From positions 62,001-126,000 of the forward strand of contig JAIQFK010000004.1 in assembly GCA_020073305.1 (NCBI GenBank): a stretch of 64,000 nt of DNA, in the 5' to 3' direction. The notes under the pieces are model-generated. The model searched no databases and was not told where the DNA came from. It saw only the letters and a list, made by a program, of their open reading frames with translations. The DNA is from Terriglobia bacterium. GTDB taxonomy: Bacteria > Acidobacteriota > Terriglobia > Bryobacterales > Bryobacteraceae. The first letter of the stretch is position 1, and each line of letters begins with the position of its first letter. Positions 15,975 to 23,453 of the stretch are shown here, piece by piece. The position numbers were made by a program, and so were the translations under genes.

Positions 15975-17018
15975 TCAGCGCGTCAGGAACGGCCAGTGGG
16001 TTACCAGGTGATAACCGTGTCTCGCAGCGAGGTAGTAACCCACAAGGGCTGCGATCAATAGAATGCCCACACTCCATTTGAGCACCGAGCGCCACGGGAA
16101 CTTCTTGTGTTCGCGATGCAGCACTAACAGATAGCTCGCGAAAATTCCCAGATAGAAAAGCGCGCACATCGGAACGGCGAACAGCATCATGTTGAAAATG
16201 TCCGGAGTCGGCGTGACGACGGCGGCGATGATGGTGATCGCGAGGATGGCGTACCGGCTATGACGGATGAGAAAGCTTGGGCTGGCGATGTGCAGCAGCG
16301 TGAGAAAGAAAATCAACACCGGCATCTCGAAGATGAGGCCGATTCCGAGAATCACATCGACAAACAGGTCGAAATACTCGACCATGGAGACCATCGGAAA
16401 GACCGAATTGGATTGCCCGAGGCCCAGCAAAAACGTGAGGCCGTAGCGGAAGGCCACAAAATAGCCGAACAAGCCGCCGAGGACGAACAAACCGGCCGAA
16501 CTGATGACGAACGGAGCTGCCCAACGCCGTTCGCGCTTGTATAATCCCGGCGCGATAAACCCCCAAACCTGGTAAAGAATCCACGGAGAAGCGATGAAGA
16601 TCCCGGTCAGGATCGGCAGTTTCACCCAAACGATGTTGAAATAATCCATAGGGGCGATCTGCATGAGTGTGGGGTCACCGCCGTTCAGCCCCTTGTAATG
16701 GAGGGCTTTCAAGGCACCCACTGCCGGCGCGCTGACGATGCGCCACAGGTCGTTGCAGAACGTCAGACTGATGATGAAGGCGACCCCGACACCGCCAATG
16801 GCGCGCAGAATACGCGACCGCAGCTCCTCCAGGTGCTCCAGAAACGACATCCGCAGCATCCCTTCATCCTCCTCGTCGTTGTCGGAATCCGAGGGCGGAG
16901 GCGGAGGCGTGGAGCCGCCCGAGCCGCCGGCGGGAACCAGGGCGGTGGAGTGACCGGGTGAGGATACACCTTCCCCCTGGGGAGCTTCCGCTCCCTTTGG
17001 ATCATCAGGTGATGACAT
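15975..17018 (-). CDS. tatC: TatC, Sec-independent protein translocase core subunit
   Basis: The protein has 347 residues. A 55-residue proline- and acid-rich cytoplasmic extension (STPPPPPSDSDNDEEDEG) precedes the TatC fold, which begins MSFLEHLEELRSRILRA, the signature segment that binds twin-arginine signals. Six transmembrane helices follow, including FLVILFFL-like and PTPDIFNMMLFAVPM segments with the TatC-typical VTPTPD. The C-terminus ends with an extra hydrophobic helix. It starts one base after the tatA stop. The long acidic N-terminus is unusual, since TatC usually starts close to the EHLxELR motif. Role: export of folded proteins; the GH42-like protein at 60714 has a candidate Tat signal. 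Confidence 0.95.
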   Translation of the reverse strand: MSSPDDPKGAEAPQGEGVSSPGHSTALVPAGGSGGSTPPPPPSDSDNDEEDEGMLRMSFLEHLEELRSRILRAIGGVGVAFIISLTFCNDLWRIVSAPAVGALKALHYKGLNGGDPTLMQIAPMDYFNIVWVKLPILTGIFIASPWILYQVWGFIAPGLYKRERRWAAPFVISSAGLFVLGGLFGYFVAFRYGLTFLLGLGQSNSVFPMVSMVEYFDLFVDVILGIGLIFEMPVLIFFLTLLHIASPSFLIRHSRYAILAITIIAAVVTPTPDIFNMMLFAVPMCALFYLGIFASYLLVLHREHKKFPWRSVLKWSVGILLIAALVGYYLAARHGYHLVTHWPFLTR

Positions 17019-17019
17019 G

Positions 17020-17529
17020 CTAACTCGTCAAGGCTCGTTGTTCGGTCGTCGGGGATTCAGTTCCTGGGTGAGAGGCCGCTCCGCTTTCGGAGGCGCCCGG
17101 CTCAATGGCCCTCGGGGTGGAACCTTCGGTTCCGGCAGAGGAAATACTCCCGTTGGCGATGGCCCCTTGCGGGACAGCTCCCGACGTTAACTCAGCGCCC
17201 TGAGGTGCGGATGCGCTTGTGGTGGTTACAGCAGTATTTGCGGTGGAATCGTGAGGCTCCGAACCATACGATCCGGAGTCGTAGGAAGAATAGTCGTAGT
17301 TGTAGGAGTCGTGCGAATAGCTGGTGGTCACTTCCTTGATCGATTCGTTTTCCCGCTCCAGGCTTTTCATTTCGCGCTCGAACGTAGCTTTCAGCTCGTT
17401 TTGCGCACGGCGGAATTCAGCCAGACCCTTCGCCACCTGCTTTCCCAGTTCGGGGAGTTTCTTAGGCCCGAAAAGGAGAAGAGCGAGGAGAAAGATGAAG
17501 GCCATTTCCTGCCAACCTAGCGGACCCAT
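17020..17529 (-). CDS. tatA: TatA/TatB-family translocase subunit with Tyr/Ser-rich tail
   Basis: The protein has 169 residues. The N-terminal membrane helix and hinge (EMAFIFLLALLLFGPKKLPELG) followed by an amphipathic helix (KQVAKGLAEFRRAQNELK) is the TatA/B signature. A charged coiled segment follows to about residue 65. Residues 68-95 form a low-complexity Tyr/Ser/Asp stretch (SYSHDSYNYDYSSYDSGSYG), and the rest is Ser/Thr/Ala/Glu-rich and probably disordered. That tail is longer and more tyrosine-rich than is usual. No second TatA/B is present here, so this subunit may serve both roles. It is the first gene of a two-gene tatA-tatC unit. Confidence 0.92.
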   Translation of the reverse strand: MGPLGWQEMAFIFLLALLLFGPKKLPELGKQVAKGLAEFRRAQNELKATFEREMKSLERENESIKEVTTSYSHDSYNYDYSSYDSGSYGSEPHDSTANTAVTTTSASAPQGAELTSGAVPQGAIANGSISSAGTEGSTPRAIEPGASESGAASHPGTESPTTEQRALTS

Positions 17530-17665
17530 CTTGCTACTTCCTCCAGTTTTAGATTCTAACTAAGATCATAGCACTCACGGAAAAAGGCTTCCAATCGCCC
17601 TTTGCCGCGCCTTGCCCGCCGCAGGAAGGTGTGAAAAAATCGATCCGATTCTGGTATGGGGATCT

Positions 17666-17683
17666 GGCCGAGCCTGCTCGGCC
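17666..17683 (-). terminator. GC-rich hairpin downstream of hpt
   Basis: GGCCGAG-CCTG-CTCGGCC forms a 7-base-pair hairpin about 50 bases after the hpt stop, in a 205-base stretch without a gene. A T-run (six T) follows only about 25 bases later on the minus strand, so a weak intrinsic terminator is possible but not certain. Confidence 0.35.
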
Positions 17684-17734
17684 CCTACGACGACGTACCG
17701 GAAGCGTCTGTAGCGGTCGGGGGCGGCCGCACAC

Positions 17735-18271
17735 CTACGCCACTTGGGGGCCCTGCAAAACACACACATCTCTCAGATTCCTGTACCTTTCTGCGTAGTC
17801 GAGCCCATACCCGACCACGAATTCGTCGGGGATCTCAAAACCTACATAGGCGACTTTTACGGGCCGTAGCCGGCGGCTGGGCTTATCCAGGAGAGTGGCG
17901 ATGCGAATGGACTTAGGTTTGCGCTGTTCGAGAACGTTGACCAGATAGGTGATGGTAACCCCTGTGTCTACGATGTCTTCGACCAGCAGCACGTCGGCGC
18001 CCTCGATCGCCGTATCCAGATCCTTGGTCAGTTTCACGGCGCCCGATGTCGTTTTGCCGCGCCCGTAGCTGGAAATCCCCATGAAATCGACCACCACGTC
18101 GCGCTCGATGGAGCGCGCCAGATCGGCCATGAAGAAGCATGCGCCCTTCAAAATACACACCAGATGCAGGGTGCCGCCAGGGTAGTCCGCATCAATCTGC
18201 GTACCCATTTCCCGGATGCGCTTTTGAATCTTTTCTTCGGAGAACAGTGTGCGGAGTGACGAGCCATCCAT
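17735..18271 (-). CDS. hpt: Hypoxanthine phosphoribosyltransferase
   Basis: This 178-residue enzyme of purine salvage converts hypoxanthine (and often guanine) plus PRPP to IMP (GMP). The PRPP-binding motif VLLVEDIVDTGVTITYL lies near residues 94-110, and the flexible-loop segment MGISSYGRGKTTSGAVKL lies near residues 64-81. The C-terminal YVGFEIPDEFVVGYGLDY is highly characteristic of bacterial Hpt. Length is standard. It is transcribed divergently from cas10 with 116 bases between the start codons and is otherwise unrelated to the CRISPR genes. Confidence 0.96.
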   Translation of the reverse strand: MDGSSLRTLFSEEKIQKRIREMGTQIDADYPGGTLHLVCILKGACFFMADLARSIERDVVVDFMGISSYGRGKTTSGAVKLTKDLDTAIEGADVLLVEDIVDTGVTITYLVNVLEQRKPKSIRIATLLDKPSRRLRPVKVAYVGFEIPDEFVVGYGLDYAERYRNLRDVCVLQGPQVA

Positions 18272-18387
18272 GCAGTTATTCTATGCTTGCCGGCCCGCCT
18301 CGGGCATGTCTGCATCGTACCGACCCCTGCACCGCTCCACGGGCCGGCTGTGATAGACTAAGCCCTTCCGCGAGTTCCCGAATCCAG

Positions 18388-19875
18388 ATGTCCGAGCAGA
18401 TCCTTTTACAAGGCAGAATTCTGGGTATTGAGCCCTTCCTGACCGCCGGCGGTGCGCAAGGAGCAGCGGGTGAAGAGCTGCTTGCCGGCCGCTCCCAATG
18501 GTTGACGCTCATTTCCGAAGTGCTGCCGCGCGCGCTACTTCGAGAACTGGGCCTCTCGCGTGTCCTGTTAGGATCGAGCGGAGGCGGGCAGTTTTTGCTG
18601 GTTTTGCCCGGGGAGGCGCGAGAAACCGCCAGCCAGTTTCTGGACGCCGCCGCCGGCCAGTTCAATGAGCTCGGGAATGGCCACTTGAAGCTGCTGTGGA
18701 GCGTCACGGAAAACCTGGGTGACTGGAGCGTCGTACGCAAACGGCTCAATGAAGAACTGCAGCGCCAGCGCAATATACCCCTGGCCGGAATCGGCGCGCA
18801 AGCTTTCCATCCTTTCACGGCGGCCGATGAAGACCCCAATTCGCAAGCCGATTCCTACTTTGCCACCGCGCTGGGCTTGAAATTCCGGGAGGCCTCCGTC
18901 ATCGGCTGGTCGCCGGAATCGCCCGCGCATGTGACTCCGGGCGCGGGCAAGCACACGTGGAGCCTGTCCTCGAATCTCTCGCTCGATGGAATCACGATCG
19001 CGCGTCATGCAGCTCCAAGCGACGATGGCCGCGGCGCTGCCAGCGCTGCCGTTCTCGCGCGGCGCGCGCAAGGCCAGCACCTGTGGGGCATGCTGCGCGG
19101 CGACGTCGACCATTTCCTGGTCCGCCTGCGACGCGTCCAAACGATCGAGGAGCATGTGCAGGTTTCGGTTCTCTATAAACAATTCTTCGCGGGCGAACTC
19201 GAAGTACTGTGCTCCATGCCTGAGTTCTGGCGGAAGGTCACCATCCTGTATTCGGGTGGCAACGACTTTGCGATTTACGGATCGTGGGATGCTCTCATTC
19301 TGCTGGCTCGCGAGTTGCAGCGATTGTTTCACCGGTTTACCGAGGAGAATCTAAAGGATTTTCCCGGTCCGGAAGCCAAGACCCTCTCCATGGCGCTGGC
19401 GCTCGCGCTCGATCCGGACACAACCTTTGCCGCGGTCTACGAACAGGCGGGCCGCAATCTTGAACTGGCCAAATCCTCGGACAAAGATTGCATTTATCTT
19501 CTGGGGCGCGTGCTCGAATGGAAACGGCTGGCGGATGCGGCGGAGTTGAAGGATACGATCCTGCAGATGCTCGAGGAGTTCCGCGGGGCGCGGCAGTTCC
19601 TCGCGCAATTGCGCGGTTTTTACCAGAAGGAGATCGTTGTGGGCGGCTCGCCGGATGCCGATGCGGCCATTAGCCGGCTGGGCCGGTTCCAACGGCGCTT
19701 TCACCGCGCTCTGGGAAACTCGCGCCATCGCGAGTTCGAGAAGTTGCGCGCGCATCTCGTGAATGAGATCGTAGGAAGGAAAGCCCTTCCACAAGCCAAG
19801 CCCGGAATGCGGGTAAAGCTCAGGCCGGCCGGTCTGGTGGCGATGGAGTGGGCCCGGCTGGCGAGCGAGGTCTAA
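18388..19875 (+). CDS. cas10: Cas10/Csm1, HD-less and degenerate-Palm type III CRISPR effector subunit
   Basis: The protein has 495 residues, versus about 750-850 for typical Csm1. It begins directly with a Palm1-like domain (AGRSQWLTLISEVLPRALLRELGL, SGGGQFLLVLPG); no HD nuclease domain and no CxxC zinc finger are present. Palm2 has LRGDVDHF (D239 keeps the first metal site) and YSGGNDFAIYG, that is GGND at 290-293 where active cyclic-oligoadenylate synthases have GGDD. The helical D4 domain follows. Neither DNA cleavage nor cOA synthesis is therefore predicted, though this needs testing. The ATG at 18388 is chosen because the open frame upstream to 18139 overlaps hpt and looks non-coding. 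First gene of the csm operon. Confidence 0.88.
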   Translation: MSEQILLQGRILGIEPFLTAGGAQGAAGEELLAGRSQWLTLISEVLPRALLRELGLSRVLLGSSGGGQFLLVLPGEARETASQFLDAAAGQFNELGNGHLKLLWSVTENLGDWSVVRKRLNEELQRQRNIPLAGIGAQAFHPFTAADEDPNSQADSYFATALGLKFREASVIGWSPESPAHVTPGAGKHTWSLSSNLSLDGITIARHAAPSDDGRGAASAAVLARRAQGQHLWGMLRGDVDHFLVRLRRVQTIEEHVQVSVLYKQFFAGELEVLCSMPEFWRKVTILYSGGNDFAIYGSWDALILLARELQRLFHRFTEENLKDFPGPEAKTLSMALALALDPDTTFAAVYEQAGRNLELAKSSDKDCIYLLGRVLEWKRLADAAELKDTILQMLEEFRGARQFLAQLRGFYQKEIVVGGSPDADAAISRLGRFQRRFHRALGNSRHREFEKLRAHLVNEIVGRKALPQAKPGMRVKLRPAGLVAMEWARLASEV

Positions 19876-19881
19876 TCAAGC

Positions 19882-20355
19882 ATGGCACAAGAGCAGGAAA
19901 CAAAAAGTCGCGAATCCAGGCCGCCCCGTGAAGGTCGTGAGGGGCGTCCGCGCGAAGAGGGCCGCCGGGACGACCGGCGCGGCGACCGGGGAGACCGCGG
20001 GCGCCCGGAGGGCCCGCCCGAGATCGATCTCGACAAACTCATCAGCGACAGCTTGTACCTGGACAACCAGGCTCACGGGATCGTCAGCCGCATGCGCGAC
20101 ATGGATTCCGCCACGAAAAGCCAATTGCGCCGGCTCTACAACGCGGTGCGCCGGGCTTACCGTGCGCCCGAGAATGAGCGCCAGCACCAGTTCGTGATGT
20201 TGCGCGCGCGCCTGGCCTACACCATCGCGCGGCACTCTCTGCGCAGCCTCGATCAGATGGAGAAGCTTTTGCTGCAAGTCACCCGCAAGAACGATAGCCG
20301 CGGCTATGAGCGCTTCCGAGACTTGTTCGAGGCCATCGTGGCGTACAACGAATAG
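19882..20355 (+). CDS. csm2: Csm2 (Cas11), small subunit of the Csm complex
   Basis: The protein has 157 residues. The C-terminal 105 residues match Csm2: SQLRRLYNAVRRAYRAPE, FVMLRARLAYTIARH and FRDLFEAIVAYNE, forming the helical bundle that lines the crRNA-target duplex. The first 48 residues are an unusual arginine/glutamate/glycine/proline-rich extension (REGREGRPREEGRRDDRRG), probably disordered and able to contact nucleic acid; typical Csm2 proteins lack it. The gene starts 6 bases after the cas10 stop. The csm3 ATG follows 38 bases after its stop with a GAGGAAG Shine-Dalgarno. Confidence 0.88.
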   Translation: MAQEQETKSRESRPPREGREGRPREEGRRDDRRGDRGDRGRPEGPPEIDLDKLISDSLYLDNQAHGIVSRMRDMDSATKSQLRRLYNAVRRAYRAPENERQHQFVMLRARLAYTIARHSLRSLDQMEKLLLQVTRKNDSRGYERFRDLFEAIVAYNE

Positions 20356-20392
20356 TGGCCGGCAAACCGAGAATGACTACACGCGAGGAAGA

Positions 20393-21226
20393 ATGAGCGC
20401 GCACACTACGCAAACAGAACTGAAACTGATCGGCAAACTCATCCTGGAAGGCGAGCTGCATTGCGAGACCGGGCTGCACATTGGCGCCGGCAAGGGATCG
20501 CTCGAGATAGGCGGATCGGACAACCCGGTGGTCAAGGATGCTCTCGGCCATCCGTACATTCCCGGCAGCTCTCTGCGTGGCAAGATCCGCTCGCTGCTCG
20601 AGCAGTTCTCGGGCGCGGCGGTGCCCTCCGAGCTGGTTTATCTCTCCCGCCGCAGGGGCCAGGAAGTGCGCATCCATCAGAGTGACCGGCCGGATGATGA
20701 CATTTGCCTGCTCTTTGGCCGGAACTCGGGCCGCATGGAGCGGGTGACGGGCGAACCCGTGGACAGCCACAACGCGAGCCCCGCGCGGCTCGCCGTTTTC
20801 GATGCCCCACTCGAGTTGGAGAGCATCACGGTGTCCATGCGCGAAAACCTCGACGACGAGCTGACCGAAGTCAAGAACGAAAACGCGATCGACCGCATCA
20901 CCTCCCAGGCCAATCCGCGGACTCTGGAACGCGTCCCCGCTGGCGCGCGCTTCCGAATCCGCTTCATCATGGATGTGCTGTGTGACGAGGACGCTCCCCT
21001 GTTTGGCCAACTGGTGCAAGGCCTCCGTCTTCTGGAAGATGATGCGCTGGGCGGCGGTGGTTCGCGCGGCAGCGGACGTGTGCGGCTGGCGAACCTGAAA
21101 CTCATCTGGCGTAATCGCGAGTATTACGCCTCCGGCGGTCCGGCCAAGGAGTTAATCTCCGGCGCCGATGTGGCGGCGCTGCAAAACCTGGTCACCGAAT
21201 CCGGCATGTCGTTTGTAAAAGAATGA
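20393..21226 (+). CDS. csm3: Csm3 (Cas7), backbone RAMP with intact RNA-cleavage aspartate
   Basis: The protein has 277 residues. The Csm3 core is clear: ETGLHIGAGKG, then IGGSDNPVVKD, PYIPGSSLRGKIRSLLE, ENAIDRITSQANPRTLERVPAG and the glycine-rich GGGGSRGSGRVRL loop. D43 in GGSDNPV aligns with the catalytic D32 of Staphylococcus epidermidis Csm3, so target-RNA cleavage every six bases looks possible. Several Csm3 copies normally form the filament that holds the crRNA. The start at 20393 is preceded by GAGGAAG and removes 29 implausible residues of the longer frame that overlaps csm2. The stop overlaps the csm4 ATG (ATGA). Confidence 0.95.
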   Translation: MSAHTTQTELKLIGKLILEGELHCETGLHIGAGKGSLEIGGSDNPVVKDALGHPYIPGSSLRGKIRSLLEQFSGAAVPSELVYLSRRRGQEVRIHQSDRPDDDICLLFGRNSGRMERVTGEPVDSHNASPARLAVFDAPLELESITVSMRENLDDELTEVKNENAIDRITSQANPRTLERVPAGARFRIRFIMDVLCDEDAPLFGQLVQGLRLLEDDALGGGGSRGSGRVRLANLKLIWRNREYYASGGPAKELISGADVAALQNLVTESGMSFVKE

Positions 21227-22296
21227 CGGCGGCGCCACAGCCGGGGCTGGTCGTCAAGTTGCGCCCCACCGGGCCCTGGCGCGTCGGCCCCAATACCGGA
21301 GCCCGCGATGGCGTGGACCCGGTCTATCACAGCGACTCGTTCTATTCCGCGGTCAGTGCCTCCATGCGCCTGCTGGGCCATTTAGACGAGTGGCTCAGCG
21401 CCACGGCGAACAACTCCGCGGGCTCGGCAGTCCGCTTCAGCTCGCTCTACCCGTTTCACAACGAGATCGGTTTCGTCATCCCCCCGAGAACCGTTTGGCC
21501 GCCTCCGGCTTCGACCAAAGTGCGTTGGAAAGGCGCGCGCTTCGTTCCGCTGGGTCTGGTCGCTCCCCTGCTGAGTGGCCGCGCTCTTGAAGAGGACCGG
21601 TGGGATGTCGACGCCACCAGCCAGTGTCTGGTACCCAACGGCCGGTCCGGCCCATTTCGCTTGAGCCTGCGCTCCGGCGCGGCGGTGGATCGCCTTTCGG
21701 GCAACGCGGAGCCGCATGCCGTGGCATGTATCGAATTTGTTCCCGGGGCGGGGATGTGGGCGGTCATCTCTTTCGCAGATGAGGAACAGCGGGAGCGCTG
21801 GGACGGACCCGTGCGCGCGGCCTTGCGGCTGCTGGCGGATTCCGGATTCGGGGGAGAGCGTGCTCGCGGCTGGGGCCGCTCCGAGCCACCGGAGTTCATT
21901 GAAGGCTCGTTGCCGCAAATGATCCTCTCCGATCAGCCGGCAGCGCCCGAGGCCGTGAACGGAGGCGGCGCGCCCCCATCCGGCGAAGTGCCTGTGGTGG
22001 TAGAAGCTCCCTCAGCCTACTGGCTGCTCTCTCTGTTCAATCCGGCAGCAGCAGATGCCGTCGACTGGAACCGCGGGAACTATTACGTTCTTGCGCGAAG
22101 CGGCCGCGTGGAGAGCCCGGCTCGCTCGGGCGAACTCAAGAAGAGCCTCAACATGGTCGGTGAGGGATCGGTCCTCGTCGCGGAGAATCCCGTTCAAGGC
22201 GCAGCGGCGGATGTTGCGCCCGACGGCTTCATCCATCCGGTTTACCGCTCCGGATTCGCGCTCGCCATTCCGGTTCCATGGCAGGCGGCATCATGA
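21223..22296 (+). CDS. csm4: Csm4 (Cas5), crRNA 5'-handle-binding RAMP
   Basis: The protein has 357 residues. Csm4 features include the N-terminal RAMP strand (LVVKLRPTGPWRVG), YHSDSFYSAVSASM (the conserved H-SDT/S-LxxA-type helix), RFSSLYPFHNEIGFVIPPRT and the glycine-rich GFGGERARGWG loop. A second RAMP-like half ends FIHPVYRSGFALAIPV. Residues 238-262 are an acidic/proline-rich linker (PEAVNGGGAPPSGEVP). Csm4 caps the complex, contacts Cas10 and holds the repeat-derived 5' tag of the crRNA. It overlaps csm3 and csm5 by 4 bases each (ATGA), so the last three genes are translationally coupled. Confidence 0.92.
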   Translation: MTAAPQPGLVVKLRPTGPWRVGPNTGARDGVDPVYHSDSFYSAVSASMRLLGHLDEWLSATANNSAGSAVRFSSLYPFHNEIGFVIPPRTVWPPPASTKVRWKGARFVPLGLVAPLLSGRALEEDRWDVDATSQCLVPNGRSGPFRLSLRSGAAVDRLSGNAEPHAVACIEFVPGAGMWAVISFADEEQRERWDGPVRAALRLLADSGFGGERARGWGRSEPPEFIEGSLPQMILSDQPAAPEAVNGGGAPPSGEVPVVVEAPSAYWLLSLFNPAAADAVDWNRGNYYVLARSGRVESPARSGELKKSLNMVGEGSVLVAENPVQGAAADVAPDGFIHPVYRSGFALAIPVPWQAAS

Positions 22297-23447
22297 TATA
22301 CCGGCTCACGTGCCTGACTCCGGTGCTGGTCGGCGACGGCGGCCGGCTTTCCGCCATCGACTACATGGTCTGGAAGGACCAGGTGAATGTGCTCGACCAG
22401 GGCCGCATCTTCAAGCTGCTGTCCAAAGGCCCGCGCCTGGAGGGTTATCTCTCGCAACTCAAACGCGCGACAAAGCTGGATTTTGCATCATGGGGCGGGT
22501 TCGCGCAGAACTTCGCTCATCGCCGCATTCCTTTCGAGCACCCGGCCTACTCTGCTTACTGGAATCGCGCGATCGGCGAGAGCTTGAACATTCCCACCTT
22601 CGCCGCCGGCGCTTCGGGACCTTACGTGCCGGGCTCAGCGATCAAAGGCGCGCTGCGCACGGGCCTGTTGTTTTCGGGGCTGAAGGAAAGCGTCTTGCAC
22701 GATCTCACTACGCGGTTGCGGAGCGATCGGCCCTCGCGCCGGCCCGCGGAGCCCGCCGAAGAGCATCTAATCGGAACCGGTGGATCCAGCCGCACGCGGT
22801 TTTTCAGCGTCGCCGACTCAAAACCGGTTGATTACTCGCGATTCAAGATCTACCTGCTGCGCATCGGTGTGCTGGTGGGGCGCGGCCACGACCAGTACTC
22901 CCTCGGCTGGAAACAAAGCCCGCGGGGCGCCACTGACGGCCGCAAGCCTGAAGACAGCACGCCGATCTTCGCTGAGATGGCTCCGCCCGGTAGCGCATTT
23001 GAAGGAACGTGGCAAGACAGAGCGTTCTTCGACGCGCCGGAGATCCGGCGGGCGCTGGGCTGGCGAGAGCCGATCTCCCGTGCCAACGTGTTTGAATCCG
23101 CCAACGATTATGCGGCCGCGCTCCTGGCGCTTCACAAGATCTACGCGGCGCGCACCGGACTGCAACTGTTTTCCAGGACTCTGGAAGAAATCGAAGCCCG
23201 CCTGGCGGAAGCGCGCAGCTCCGGAGCGTGCCTGCTTTCGCTGGGGTGGGGCGCCGGCTTGATCGGGAAGTCTGCCTGGCTCGATACCGCGAACGAGGAC
23301 TACCGGCAGATCCTCAAGAGCATTGCCGTTTACAACAGCGCGCTGGCGTCCGGGCTCCCATTCCCCAAGACCCGCCACGTTGTTTTCGTGAACGACCAAC
23401 CGTCATCCCTGCCGGGCTGGGCGCGATTGGAGGTTCTGCCAGAGTAG
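22293..23447 (+). CDS. csm5: Csm5 (Cas7-like), terminal RAMP of the Csm complex
   Basis: The protein has 384 residues. It starts MIYRLTCLTPVLVGDGGRLSAIDYM, the usual N-terminal RAMP strand and glycine loop of Csm5, and carries GPYVPGSAIKGALRTGLLF, the RAMP signature helix. Further conserved pieces are TRFFSVADSKP, GRGHDQYSLGWK and LSLGWGAGLIGKS. Csm5 sits at the 3' end of the crRNA and recruits host nucleases for crRNA trimming in studied systems. The start at 22293 (ATGA overlap with csm4) is preferred to 22278. The gene ends 6 bases before the stop of the convergent permease gene, so no CRISPR array follows. Confidence 0.92.
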   Translation: MIYRLTCLTPVLVGDGGRLSAIDYMVWKDQVNVLDQGRIFKLLSKGPRLEGYLSQLKRATKLDFASWGGFAQNFAHRRIPFEHPAYSAYWNRAIGESLNIPTFAAGASGPYVPGSAIKGALRTGLLFSGLKESVLHDLTTRLRSDRPSRRPAEPAEEHLIGTGGSSRTRFFSVADSKPVDYSRFKIYLLRIGVLVGRGHDQYSLGWKQSPRGATDGRKPEDSTPIFAEMAPPGSAFEGTWQDRAFFDAPEIRRALGWREPISRANVFESANDYAAALLALHKIYAARTGLQLFSRTLEEIEARLAEARSSGACLLSLGWGAGLIGKSAWLDTANEDYRQILKSIAVYNSALASGLPFPKTRHVVFVNDQPSSLPGWARLEVLPE

Positions 23448-23453
23448 CCGCCG

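Noticed and set aside
18139-18387. N-terminal extension of Cas10 by 83 residues, which might have supplied an HD domain
   Set aside because: The segment is antisense to hpt, contains no HD motif and has cysteine/proline/serine-rich non-coding character. The ATG at 18388 is the better start.
15525-23447. Genomic island integrated at tRNA-Ala containing the csm genes
   Set aside because: No integrase, no direct repeat of the tRNA 3' end, and tatA, tatC and hpt lie between; composition is uniform.
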